Assembly: GCA_965198895.1 (NCBI GenBank) | Contig: OZ240676.1 | Span: 1,116,001 to 1,180,000, forward strand | Direction: 5' to 3' | Origin: LMUY01 sp965198895 | GTDB lineage: Bacteria > Pseudomonadota > Alphaproteobacteria > Acetobacterales > Acetobacteraceae | Length of the DNA stretch: 64,000 bases | Shown here: positions 33,084 to 41,795 of the stretch, piece after piece | Numbering within the stretch: position 1 is the stretch's first letter | Layout of the letters: each line of letters begins with the position of its first letter | The notes under the pieces: model-generated | Told to the model about the DNA's origin: nothing | The model's input: the letters and a program-made list of their open reading frames with translations, nothing else | The model's database searches: none | Made by a program: the position numbers and the translations under genes

Positions 33084-33875
33084 TCAGGCCCCCGCCACGG
33101 CGCGCCGGGTCATCACGCCGATCAGGTGGGCGCGATACTCGGCCGAAGCGTGGATGTCGCTGTTCAGGCCGTCCGCCGGGGTCGTGATGTCCTTGATGGC
33201 CTCGGCCGACCAGTTGGCAGTCAGCGCCTGCTCCATCGCGGTGTGGCGGAACACGCCGTCCTGCGCGGCGCCGGTGATCGCGACGCGCACGCCGGCGGGG
33301 CCGCGGGCCACGAAGACGCCGACCATGGCGTAGCGCGACGCCGGGTTGCGGAACTTCTCGTAGTTGCTCTTCTCGGGGATCGGCCACTCGATCGAGGTGA
33401 TCAGCTCGTCCGGTGCCAGGGCAGTGGTGAACATGCCCTGGAAATACTCGTCGATCGGGATGCGGCGCTTATCCGTCACGATGGTGGCGCCGATCGCCAA
33501 CGCGGCCGCCGGGTAGCAGGACGACGGGTCGTTGTTGGCCAGCGAGCCGCCCATGGTGCCGCGGTGGCGCACCTGGGTGTCTCCGATCCACGAAGCCATC
33601 TTGGCCAGCCCGGGGATGCGGGTCTGGATATCGGCATTGGCCATGATCTCGCCATGCGTGGTCATGGCGCCGATGGTGATTTTGTCGGGCGACGACGTGA
33701 TACCGGCCAGCCCAAGCTTGTGCAGGTCGATCACGCTGGAGGGCTTGTTCAGGCGCTGCTTCAGCACGGGAATGAAAGTCTGGCCGCCGGCGAGCGCCTT
33801 GGCATCCATGTCCTCGCCCATCAGCTTGACGGTCTCGGCCACGGTACTCGGCGTGTGAAAGGCGAAATCGTACAT
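33084..33875 (-). CDS. FAD-binding subunit of a molybdenum hydroxylase (CoxM/XdhB type)
   Basis: The 263-residue flavoprotein subunit of xanthine-dehydrogenase/CO-dehydrogenase-type enzymes starts MYDFAFHTPSTVAETVKLMG and shows the FAD pyrophosphate loops AGGQTFIPVLKQRL (32-45) and TMGGSLANNDPSSCYPAAALA, plus PDELITSIEWPIP and GAAQDGVFRH. It passes electrons from the 2Fe-2S subunit to an acceptor. It sits nine bases after the small-subunit gene. The catalytic molybdopterin subunit is missing from the window's neighbourhood of this pair. Confidence 0.88.
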   Translation of the reverse strand: MYDFAFHTPSTVAETVKLMGEDMDAKALAGGQTFIPVLKQRLNKPSSVIDLHKLGLAGITSSPDKITIGAMTTHGEIMANADIQTRIPGLAKMASWIGDTQVRHRGTMGGSLANNDPSSCYPAAALAIGATIVTDKRRIPIDEYFQGMFTTALAPDELITSIEWPIPEKSNYEKFRNPASRYAMVGVFVARGPAGVRVAITGAAQDGVFRHTAMEQALTANWSAEAIKDITTPADGLNSDIHASAEYRAHLIGVMTRRAVAGA

Positions 33876-33884
33876 TCTTCGCTC

Positions 33885-34376
<492 letters not shown>

Positions 34377-34434
34377 GGCTATTCTCCCGATTTCGCGAAA
34401 TGGTCTGCAGAGTGTGGCGAGGCAGGGCGTGCGG

Positions 34435-35592
34435 TCAAGTGGAACGGCCTTCGCCAACGGTGTCGACCGAGTGCCACAGCGCGCCGCCCACCACCATGCT
34501 GTCCAGGGCGAAACGCTGCCGGCCGGACCGTTTGTTGCCGGAAACGTCCTCGAACGTGAACTCCCCCTCCTCGATCCGCATCACCGTCACGTCGCCGGTG
34601 GTGCCGATCGACAGATCCGCCAGATCGGGGCGTTTCAGCACGCCAGCCGGGGTCGCGGTGACGGCGCGCACGATCTCCGGCAGGGGCATGCCGAGATAGA
34701 GGAATTTGCTCATCGTCGCCATATTGTCATAGGCCGGGCCGTCGATGCACAGCACGTGCACGTCCGAACTGATGATGTCCGGCATGAAACCGCCCGTCAT
34801 CATCGCCTCCGCCACATTGAAGTCGAACGAGCCCTTGCCGTGGGCGATGTCGAAGATCACGCCGCGCTCGCGGGCTTCCCAGCAGGCCTCTTTGATCCGG
34901 CCGTCGGCATGCACGGGGGCGTTGGGGAACGGCTTGAAGCAATGGGTCAGCGTATCGCCAGGCCGCAGCTCCTTGAGCACGTCGGTGTAGCGCGGCGGTG
35001 GACGGTCGATATGGCACATGACCGGCAAGCCCGCGCGGTCCGCTGCCTCCAGCGCATGGTACAGCGGATTGATCCCATTGGTGCCGCTGGCGATCGCGCC
35101 GACTCGCACCTTCACGCCGCGGATCAGGTCCTGGTTCGCCAGCGCCATGGACGCGCACGTTTCCGGGTCCATCAGCCGCATGTCCGAACTCTCGCCCACC
35201 ATCAGCTGGGGGGCGAACGCGAAGATGCCGGCGTGGCTGACGTGCAGGTAGGCCAGGATGCGCGTCTCGCTGACCTCCATCACGTGCTTGCGGAAGCCCG
35301 GGAAATTGCCCGGCCCGGCGGAGCCCACGTCCAGCCAGGTCGTGGTACCGCAGCGCCGGGCGAGTTTGTCGCCGTCGATGCTGATGGAGGTGCCGCCCCA
35401 GTAGACATGGGCGTGGAAGTCGATGTTGCCGGGCATGACGATGCAACCACTGACATCGCGCTCGGCGGCGCCGGTCATGCCGGGCCCGATGCCGGAGATC
35501 TTGCCGCCGGCGAAGGCGATGTCCACGACCTCGTGGCGTCCGGGGCCGGGGTCGATCAGGCGGCCATTGCGGAGGATGAAGTCGTGGTTCAT
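34435..35592 (-). CDS. Amidohydrolase (dihydroorotase/deacetylase-like)
   Basis: The 385-residue metal-dependent amidohydrolase has NGRLIDPGPGRHEVVDIAFAGGKI, the HxH site DFHAHVYWGG, a candidate carboxylated Lys in IRGVKVRVGAI, CHIDRPPP, LTHCFKPFPNAP and the final Asp in IISSDVH. This arrangement fits the amidohydrolase/deacetylase group that includes D-aminoacylase- and dihydroorotase-like enzymes of uncertain substrate. It lies 58 bp upstream of the CoxS-type gene on the same strand; together they could open or deacylate a nitrogen-containing ring compound that the hydroxylase then oxidises. This is inference from position. Confidence 0.82.
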   Translation of the reverse strand: MNHDFILRNGRLIDPGPGRHEVVDIAFAGGKISGIGPGMTGAAERDVSGCIVMPGNIDFHAHVYWGGTSISIDGDKLARRCGTTTWLDVGSAGPGNFPGFRKHVMEVSETRILAYLHVSHAGIFAFAPQLMVGESSDMRLMDPETCASMALANQDLIRGVKVRVGAIASGTNGINPLYHALEAADRAGLPVMCHIDRPPPRYTDVLKELRPGDTLTHCFKPFPNAPVHADGRIKEACWEARERGVIFDIAHGKGSFDFNVAEAMMTGGFMPDIISSDVHVLCIDGPAYDNMATMSKFLYLGMPLPEIVRAVTATPAGVLKRPDLADLSIGTTGDVTVMRIEEGEFTFEDVSGNKRSGRQRFALDSMVVGGALWHSVDTVGEGRST

Positions 35593-35668
35593 CGATCGGG
35601 GATTCCTGCGGCTAAAACGCTACTCTGCAACCGGGAGTGGGCTGCCACAACCGGGACGGTCAGGCGGG

Positions 35669-36307
35669 TTACGGCGCCTTGGGGCGCTCGACGGTCACGG
35701 CGGCCTCGTTGCGGCGCAGGAAGGGCAGAGTCCAGGGCGGATCGTAGAACCAGCTGACCGGCTCGCCTGTCGGTGACCAGCCACTACCCTGCAGCAACCG
35801 CAGCAACTCGCGCCGGGCCGTTTCGGTGGCGGCGGCGTCGATCGAGCCGGTGTAGCGGTACACACCGTAGGTTTGCGGCGGGACGGAAACGATGTGGACC
35901 GCCGGGTCGTTCGGCCGCGGCAAGGTGTCCAAGGTGTAGTTGGCGGGCATGAAGAAGCGGATGCGCCACTCGCCCGGCGCGGTCTGGTCCTGCACGACGG
36001 GCGCCGTCATGGCGATCGTTTTAGAGGTCGATTGAGCGACAGGGGCCGTCATCGCGATGCTGGCGCGACTGCTATTGCCGCCAAAGATGTAGCCAGCCAG
36101 CCTGCGGAACCCGTCACTCCGGCTCGACAACTCATTGCCGGTGACCGTCGTCTCGGCGGCGATGCGGGGGCCGTACTCCCGGATCTGGAGCGCACCCAAA
36201 GTCTCGACGACGGTGTAATGCGGCTCCTCGGTGCCGGACCGGATGCCCACGACGGAGCAGCCTGCAAGCAAAACGGATGACAGCAGGGCGACTGTTTTGG
36301 ATCCCAT
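35669..36307 (-). CDS. SOUL heme-binding family lipoprotein
   Basis: The 212-residue product has a lipoprotein leader ending in LLAGCS, followed by a SOUL/HBP domain: TEEPHYTVVETLGALQIREYGP, GFRRLAGYIFGGN, IAMTAPVAQS and again IAMTAPVVQD, then IRFFMPANYTLDTLPRPNDP and SVPPQTYGVYRYTGS. SOUL proteins bind heme or related tetrapyrroles; as a lipoprotein it would be attached at the envelope. ATG 36307 is used; the preceding TTG 36310 is a possible start. It stands alone, upstream of and opposite to nothing obvious, 50 bp beyond the cold-shock gene end. Confidence 0.85.
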   Translation of the reverse strand: MGSKTVALLSSVLLAGCSVVGIRSGTEEPHYTVVETLGALQIREYGPRIAAETTVTGNELSSRSDGFRRLAGYIFGGNSSRASIAMTAPVAQSTSKTIAMTAPVVQDQTAPGEWRIRFFMPANYTLDTLPRPNDPAVHIVSVPPQTYGVYRYTGSIDAAATETARRELLRLLQGSGWSPTGEPVSWFYDPPWTLPFLRRNEAAVTVERPKAP

Positions 36308-36317
36308 CAAGTCAGGC

Positions 36318-36348
36318 CGGCCCGTGCTCGCGGACGATGCACGGGCCG
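36318..36348 (-). terminator. Hairpin after the double cold-shock gene
   Basis: CGGCCCGTGC and GCACGGGCCG form a perfect 10-bp stem (36318-36327 with 36339-36348). It begins ten bases past the stop of the cold-shock gene on the minus strand. No clear T-run follows, so it may work with Rho or as a mRNA 3' stabiliser. Confidence 0.5.
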
Positions 36349-36357
36349 TTGCTCACC

Positions 36358-37011
36358 TCAATCCGCGATGATCGAGCGAACTTCAGGGCCTTTCTGGCCC
36401 TGGCCGACGACAACACGCACCGACTGGCCTTCGGTCAGCGGCGGATGGCCAGCGCGCTCCAGGGCGGTGGCGTGGACGAACACGTCCTTGCCGCCATCCT
36501 GCGGGGAGATGAAGCCGAAGCCCTTGTTCGGGTCGTACCACTTGACGGTGCCGGTCATCTCGACGCCGGGCCCGCTATCCTGCACGCGCGGCGGGCGGGG
36601 CCCGCGGGGGGCATCACCACCGAAACCACCCGGACCACCAGGCGGACGCGGGCTGCGCGGGGCAGCACTCGCGGTGCTCTCGTCGACCGTGATGACCTGC
36701 TCGACCTGCCGGCCCTTCTGGCCCTGCCCGACGCGGACCTCGAGCGTGGCACCTGGGCTGACCTGCTGAAAACCGGACGCTTGCAGCGCATTGGCGTGAA
36801 GGAATACGTCCCCCGTGCCATCGGCCAACTCGACGAAACCGAATCCCTTCTCGGGATTGTACCACTTCACCGTCGCCTTCAACTGCGGCGCTGCGGATGG
36901 CGTGGAGAAGGACGGAAACACCGGCGGGGAAGGTGTGTTGCCGTAAAAATTGTCGTCGTCGAATCCGCGACGACGCGGTTGCCGCTGACGGCTATCCTTA
37001 GGGGGTCTCAA
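36358..37011 (-). CDS. Double cold-shock-domain protein
   Basis: The 217-residue RNA/ssDNA-binding protein has two cold-shock domains: residues about 44-110 (ATVKWYNPEKGFGFVEL, DVFLHANAL) and about 150-217 (GTVKWYDPNKGFGFIS, DVFVHATAL), each with RNP1 KGFGF and RNP2 VF-x-H. A Gly/Pro/Arg-rich linker of 40 residues joins them, and the N-terminus is Arg-rich. The start is TTG 37011, the first available codon before RRRGFDDDNF; this is uncertain. Duplicated CSD proteins of this shape are frequent in alphaproteobacteria and act as RNA chaperones. A 222 bp leader region precedes it, shared with the SDR gene. Confidence 0.88.
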   Translation of the reverse strand: MRPPKDSRQRQPRRRGFDDDNFYGNTPSPPVFPSFSTPSAAPQLKATVKWYNPEKGFGFVELADGTGDVFLHANALQASGFQQVSPGATLEVRVGQGQKGRQVEQVITVDESTASAAPRSPRPPGGPGGFGGDAPRGPRPPRVQDSGPGVEMTGTVKWYDPNKGFGFISPQDGGKDVFVHATALERAGHPPLTEGQSVRVVVGQGQKGPEVRSIIAD

Positions 37012-37233
37012 GTACTACGTCCTCTGCCCAAATCTCTCGTGTTCCGCCCAGATGGTGCCTTAATTACGCGCTCCAATCCAGCGCGAAAATCAATCTACCA
37101 TCACGCCACACGTTGTTGACGATCACCAGAGGTAATTCAAGGCCGCCTGCCCGTTAAATGTCGAGCTCACGAGAAGCTTGCTCAGGCTGCCCGCGCCGAG
37201 TCCAATGTGCACTCGAAAGTCGGAGATAACTTT

Positions 37234-37977
37234 ATGACAGAGTGGACCGGACGCCGCGTGGTGGTGATGGGTGGCAGCCGCGGGATCGGCCGCTCCATCG
37301 CGCTCGGCTTCGCGGCGGGTGGTGCGGCGGTGGCGATCTGTGCTCGCGGGCCCGAAGCGCTCGAGCGCGCACGCGGCGAACTCGGCACCGGCGCCTTCGC
37401 AGCGTCCGTGGACCTGGCCGATGCGGACGCGATCGCCCGCTTCGTCCCGCAGGCCGCCGAGGCGCTGGGCGGCATCGACGTGCTGATCAACAACGCGTCA
37501 GGCTTCGGTTCGGCCGATGACGAGGCTGGCTGGGCCGCCTCCGTCGCGGTCGATCTGATGGCCATCGTGCGCGCCAGCCAGGCCGCCGTGCCGTTCCTCA
37601 AGCAGCGGCCCGGCGGTAACATCGTGAACATTTCGTCGATCTCGGCGTTCCGCGCCACCAAGCGCAACCCGCCTTATGGTGCGATCAAGGCGGCGGTGAT
37701 GCACTACACCGCGAGCCAGGCGAAGATGCTGGCAGCCGACGGACTGCGGGTGAACTGCGTCTGCCCCGGATCGATCGAATTCCCGGGCGGCACCTGGGAG
37801 CAGCGCCGCACCAGCGACCCGGCGTTGTATAACGGCACCCTGGCGCAGATCCCGTTCGGCCGCATGGGCAAGCCTGAGGAAGTAGCGGAAATGGTCTTGT
37901 TCCTCGCATCCCCCAAGGCAAGCTGGGTCACCGGGCAGAGCATCGTCGTCGATGGCGGGCAGCTGCTCGGGCCATGA
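37234..37977 (+). CDS. SDR-family oxidoreductase
   Basis: The 247-residue classical short-chain dehydrogenase has the cofactor motif VVVMGGSRGIGRSIA, DVLINNASG (NNAG variant with Ser), the catalytic Ser-Tyr-Lys set IVNISSISAF and PPYGAIKAAV, and the C-terminal VTGQSIVVDGGQ. It reduces or oxidises a carbonyl/hydroxyl with NAD(P)H. ATG 37234 has GGAG nine bases upstream. Its last codons overlap the decarboxylase start by ATGA, so the two are likely coupled. Substrate unknown; a ketone or alcohol related to the decarboxylase product is one possibility. Confidence 0.9.
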   Translation: MTEWTGRRVVVMGGSRGIGRSIALGFAAGGAAVAICARGPEALERARGELGTGAFAASVDLADADAIARFVPQAAEALGGIDVLINNASGFGSADDEAGWAASVAVDLMAIVRASQAAVPFLKQRPGGNIVNISSISAFRATKRNPPYGAIKAAVMHYTASQAKMLAADGLRVNCVCPGSIEFPGGTWEQRRTSDPALYNGTLAQIPFGRMGKPEEVAEMVLFLASPKASWVTGQSIVVDGGQLLGP

Positions 37978-40217
37978 GCGACACCCCCCCGAGCGAAACC
38001 GCGACTAAGATCTCGCCCCACGTTCCCTCGGACGTGCTCGAAGCGGTGGTACCGCCGCGGCATGCCCGTGCCCGCCAGGCCTGGGATGCGGCGTTGCAAA
38101 AACCGCTCGGGTTGGGCGGCACCACACAGGGTGTGCCGGAATCATGGTTCCTCGGGCCCAAGGCCGAGAACCTCGATCTGCTCAAGGCGATGATCATCGA
38201 GGCGCTGGACAGCCACGCCGCCTTCCGCCGCGGCTTCCACCCGGAGGACCCCAGCCACATCACAGAGGCGATCCGCCAGTCGCCGGGCTTCGTCGAGGGC
38301 GTGGCGCACATGCGCACCCAGCTCGCCGCGCTGCTGGACAAGCTGAAGATGTCGGCGTCGTTCACCTCCATGCGCTACCAGGGGCACATGCTCTGGGACC
38401 AGGCGTTGCCGGCCGTGATCGGCCTGTTCGCCGGCATGCTGTACAACCAGAACAACGTCGCCGCCGAAGCCTCGCCGGTCACCACCCGGCTGGAGATCGA
38501 GGTCGGCAACGATCTGTGCCGCATGCTGGGCTATCCCGTGCCGAAGGACGGCAAGCCGCCGAAATCGGGCAAGGCGGTGCCGTGGGGCCACATCACCAGC
38601 GGTGGCACCGTCGCCAACATCGAGGCGCTGTGGGCGGCGCGGAACCTTAAGTTCGCCGCCGTCGGGATCCGCCGCGCCATCCGCGAACTGCCCGCCCTCG
38701 CCATGGCACGAGACCTGGAGGTGCCGCTCTGGCAGGGCGGCACCGCGCGGCTGGTAGATCTGGACACCTGGACGCTGCTGAACCTGGACCTGGACGCGAT
38801 CGCCGCCCTGCCCGCCCGCATCATCGAGCTCGGGATACCGGCAGCGCGGCTGACCCGGATGCTCGGCGGCTTCACCGTGCAGAACGTTGGCCTCGTTGGC
38901 TTCTATCGCTCGTTCATGGGCGACGTGAGCGAGGCGCCCGTGCTGCTCGCCCCCGCCACCAGCCACTATTCCTGGCCGAAGGCTGCGACCTTGCTCGGCC
39001 TCGGTCAGAACGCGGTCGCAATCCAGCGAGTGACCCGCGACGCCCGGCTGGACCTGGAGCACGTCGAGACGACGCTGCTCGACCTGCTGCGCCGCCGCGC
39101 GCCGGTGCTGTGCGCGGTCGCGGTGATCGGCAGCACGGAGGAAAGTGCAGTCGATCCGCTGGCCGGACTGCTGGAGTTGCGAGAGCGGTTCCGCGGCTAT
39201 GGGCTGAATTTCTACATCCACGCCGACGCCGCCTGGGGCGGGTATTTCCGCTCCATGCTGCGCGAGGAAGGTACTGACGACGAGGAGGCCGGCGTGCCGA
39301 CGCTGGCGATGAGCGACTACGTGCAGCGCCAGTACGAGGTGCTGGGCCACGCCGACAGCATCACGGTCGACCCGCACAAAAGCGGCTACGTCCCCTACCC
39401 GGCCGGCGCGCTGTGCTATCGCAACGCCGCGATGCGGGACGCGATCTCGTTGCAGGCGCCCGTCGTGTTCCACAGCCAGGCGGAGCCGACGGTCGGCATC
39501 TACGGCGTGGAAGGCTCCAAGCCCGGATCGGCCGCTGCCGCCGTGTGGCTGGCGCATCGGGTGATCCGGCCGGACCGGTCGGGCTATGGGCGCATTCTCG
39601 GCCAGTGCATGTGGACGTCCAAGCGCCTGTTTTGCCGGCTGCACACGCTGGACGACCCACGCTTTCGCATCACGATGTTCAACCAGACCCCGGCCGAGCG
39701 GCTGCGGCGCCCCGATGACGAGCTGCAGGCGGAACGGGAGGCGATCCGCCGCTTCGTCGATATCGACAACGCCGGGCTGGACGCGATGCTGCACGCCGAC
39801 CCGGCGGCGAAAACGCTGTTCACCTCGCTCGGTTCGGACCAGGTGATCCTTGCCTTCTCGTTGAACTTCCGCATGGCAGACGGCCGGATGAACAACGACC
39901 TGGCTTTGGCCAACGCGTTCAACGACCGCGTGTTCAACCATTGCAGCCTGATCGAGCCGCGCGCCGATGTCAGCGACCTCGAGCTGATCCTGACCTCCTC
40001 GCGCTACGAGCCCGGCGTCTACGGCCACCATTTCGTGGACGCGTTCTGCCGCCGCTTGGGCGTCACCCCGCATGCGGCTTTGGGGGTGGATTTCCTGATC
40101 TCCACCACGATGGACCCCTGGACCACCGAAACCGAAGGCGGCGACTTCCTCGTCACCATCGAAGCGGCGTTGCGCAAGGCAGCGTACCGCTCGCTGGACG
40201 AACTCGGCTTCGGGTGA
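37974..40217 (+). CDS. Large group-II PLP-dependent amino-acid decarboxylase
   Basis: The 747-residue protein is a group-II pyridoxal-phosphate decarboxylase. The N-terminal substrate-domain motif SFTSMRYQGHMLWDQALPA, NQNNVAAEASPVTTRLEIEVG, HITSGGTVANIEALWAARN, YIHADAAWGGYF and the PLP lysine site SITVDPHKSGYVPYPAGAL (Lys469) are all intact. It resembles bacterial tyrosine decarboxylases but is over 100 residues longer, with an extended C-terminal domain. The reaction is probably an aromatic L-amino acid to amine; the exact substrate is unknown. It overlaps the SDR upstream (ATGA) and xthA downstream (GTGA). Confidence 0.87.
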   Translation: MSDTPPSETATKISPHVPSDVLEAVVPPRHARARQAWDAALQKPLGLGGTTQGVPESWFLGPKAENLDLLKAMIIEALDSHAAFRRGFHPEDPSHITEAIRQSPGFVEGVAHMRTQLAALLDKLKMSASFTSMRYQGHMLWDQALPAVIGLFAGMLYNQNNVAAEASPVTTRLEIEVGNDLCRMLGYPVPKDGKPPKSGKAVPWGHITSGGTVANIEALWAARNLKFAAVGIRRAIRELPALAMARDLEVPLWQGGTARLVDLDTWTLLNLDLDAIAALPARIIELGIPAARLTRMLGGFTVQNVGLVGFYRSFMGDVSEAPVLLAPATSHYSWPKAATLLGLGQNAVAIQRVTRDARLDLEHVETTLLDLLRRRAPVLCAVAVIGSTEESAVDPLAGLLELRERFRGYGLNFYIHADAAWGGYFRSMLREEGTDDEEAGVPTLAMSDYVQRQYEVLGHADSITVDPHKSGYVPYPAGALCYRNAAMRDAISLQAPVVFHSQAEPTVGIYGVEGSKPGSAAAAVWLAHRVIRPDRSGYGRILGQCMWTSKRLFCRLHTLDDPRFRITMFNQTPAERLRRPDDELQAEREAIRRFVDIDNAGLDAMLHADPAAKTLFTSLGSDQVILAFSLNFRMADGRMNNDLALANAFNDRVFNHCSLIEPRADVSDLELILTSSRYEPGVYGHHFVDAFCRRLGVTPHAALGVDFLISTTMDPWTTETEGGDFLVTIEAALRKAAYRSLDELGFG

Positions 40218-41137
40218 GGATCGCTACCTTCAATGTCAACAACGTCAACAAGCGTCTGCCCAACCTGCTGCGCTGGCTGGCGGCGGCGCAGCCGGACGTG
40301 GTTTGCCTGCAGGAGCTGAAGGCGGAGAACGGCGCCTTCCCGATCGCAGCGATCCGGGACGCCGGGTATGGTGCCGTGTGGCACGGACAGCGCAGTTGGA
40401 ACGGCGTCGCCATCCTCGCCCGCGGGGCAGATCCGGTGGAGACCCGGCGCGCCCTGCCCGGTGATCCGTCCGACGTGCAGAGCCGGTATATCGAGGCAGC
40501 GGTCGGTGGCGTGCTGATCGCCTCGTTGTACCTGCCGAACGGCAATCCGCAGCCGGGGCCGAAATTCGACTACAAGCTGGCGTGGTTCGAGCGGCTGATC
40601 GCGCACGCCGCCAGCCTGATCGCGAGCGATCTGCCAGTAGTGCTGGCCGGCGACTACAACGTGGTGCCGACGCCAGCGGACATGTACGCTTCCAAATCCC
40701 ACGACGACAACGCCCTGGTGCAACCGCAAAGCCGCGCCGCCTACGCCCGGCTGGTGGCGCAAGGCTGGACAGATGCGTTGCGGACCAAGCACCCAGACGA
40801 GCCGATGTACACGTTCTGGGCCTACCTGCGGGATGGCTGGGGACGCGACGCCGGCTGGCGGCTCGACCATCTGCTGCTCAGCCCCGCGCTCGCCGCGCAG
40901 TTGGCCGAGGCCGGGGTGGACCGGGCGGTGCGCGGCGAAGAGGGCGCCAGCGATCACGCCCCCGCCTGGGTAGAGCTACAAACTCCGAAACGCCGCCGCA
41001 AAGCCTCGCTTCCTTCTCCCTCTCCCGTTCTTCACGGGAGAGGGAGAAGGAAGGCCTATCGCGCCGGCGCGATCACGTTGGGGATCAGCGGGTCGTCGAT
41101 CACCGGCGTGCCGGAGATGTGCTGGTACGTCCCGTAG
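40214..41137 (+). CDS. xthA: Exodeoxyribonuclease III with a repeat-derived C-terminal tail
   Basis: XthA is the AP endonuclease/3' exonuclease of base-excision repair. The core, about 255 residues, has RIATFNVNNVNKRLP, VVCLQELKAENG, WNGVAILARG, LYLPNGNPQPGPKFDYKLAW, VLAGDYNVVPTPADMY, WRLDHLLLS and the catalytic ASDHAPAWVEL. The start is GTG 40214, overlapping the decarboxylase stop. After the natural end the frame does not stop but runs 52 codons through the palindrome at 41011-41051 and into the antisense of the next gene, ending at 41137. The tail is rich in Arg/Lys and not conserved, probably a frame extension caused by repeat insertion. Confidence 0.9.
   Translation: MRIATFNVNNVNKRLPNLLRWLAAAQPDVVCLQELKAENGAFPIAAIRDAGYGAVWHGQRSWNGVAILARGADPVETRRALPGDPSDVQSRYIEAAVGGVLIASLYLPNGNPQPGPKFDYKLAWFERLIAHAASLIASDLPVVLAGDYNVVPTPADMYASKSHDDNALVQPQSRAAYARLVAQGWTDALRTKHPDEPMYTFWAYLRDGWGRDAGWRLDHLLLSPALAAQLAEAGVDRAVRGEEGASDHAPAWVELQTPKRRRKASLPSPSPVLHGRGRRKAYRAGAITLGISGSSITGVPEMCWYVP
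41011..41051. repeat. Dispersed CCCTCTCCCGT palindrome (copy c), 18-bp perfect stem
   Basis: The longest copy: an 18-bp arm beginning TCCTTCTCCC (41011-41028) pairs perfectly with 41034-41051 around TCTTC. It lies at the junction of the convergent xthA and lipoprotein genes, five bases before the latter's stop, and is read through by the xthA frame. Confidence 0.85.
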
Positions 41138-41709
41138 AGCAGCATCCCCGTCGGAATATCCTTCCACACCGTGCTGACGGAACGGTAGTTGTTGCCGTTG
41201 GCGCCCTCGCGGTAGTGGCTGATCTTGAGCGCGTGATATGGCTTGTTCAGCAGCCAGATGTCCTCCACGCCCTCGTTGCGGATCAGGTCGTAATAGTCCC
41301 GCCCCGCCGCAACGTGGGTGGCGAACCCGGTGAGCGTGCCGCTCGGGCCGTTCAGCACTTGCTTAAGCGCGCGATGGCCGTCGTCGGCGCCGGGCCAGTC
41401 GGTCAGCCAGATGTCGTACCAGGCCTTTGCCGGCTGGCCGTCGATCGTCATCAGGCATAGGTCCGGGTTGGACGGATCGGCGCCCCCGAATACGAACGTC
41501 GGACCGCCCTTGGCCTCGACGCGCGAACCGGCCGTGGCGCAGGAGCGGGGCGGCTCGTGGCCGTCGGTCGGCAGGACCGTCCCATACAGGATCATCGGCG
41601 GGTAATTGGCCGCTGCCGCTTGCACCGGCAGCGGCAACGAGCTCGGGACGCCCTGGGCGCAGCCGGCGGCCGCAAGCGGCAACAGTAGCCAAAGAAGCCG
41701 GGTTCGCAT
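41056..41709 (-). CDS. Hypothetical lipoprotein
   Basis: The 217-residue product has a lipoprotein signal: MRTRLLWLLLPLAAAGC with lipobox AAGC and Cys at 17. The mature part has no domain I recognise; it contains ILYGTVLPTDGHEPP, two Cys (CATAGS, DLCLMTIDG), AWYDIWLTDWPG, LLNKPYHALKISHYREG and LLYGTYQHISGTPVI. It may be an envelope protein of unknown role. ATG 41709 is preceded by GGGAGAG. Its 3' end overlaps the extended xthA frame by 82 bp on the opposite strand. It is divergent from the efflux operon (86 bp gap). Confidence 0.72.
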   Translation of the reverse strand: MRTRLLWLLLPLAAAGCAQGVPSSLPLPVQAAAANYPPMILYGTVLPTDGHEPPRSCATAGSRVEAKGGPTFVFGGADPSNPDLCLMTIDGQPAKAWYDIWLTDWPGADDGHRALKQVLNGPSGTLTGFATHVAAGRDYYDLIRNEGVEDIWLLNKPYHALKISHYREGANGNNYRSVSTVWKDIPTGMLLYGTYQHISGTPVIDDPLIPNVIAPAR

Positions 41710-41795
41710 GGTCTCTCCCACGATCGTTTGACCCGAGTAAAGAAGCGGGCGCCAAGTGCTGCAAGGTATAAAGACAGACCGGCTGCCGCTGTGCC

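Noticed and set aside
37012..37233. Possible RNA gene or short gene in the gap between the cold-shock and SDR genes
   Set aside because: I found no cloverleaf, terminator or coding pattern; it is likely a leader/promoter region only.
38142..40073. A 643-codon open frame on the minus strand
   Set aside because: It is antisense to the PLP decarboxylase and results from high G+C content; its product is low-complexity.
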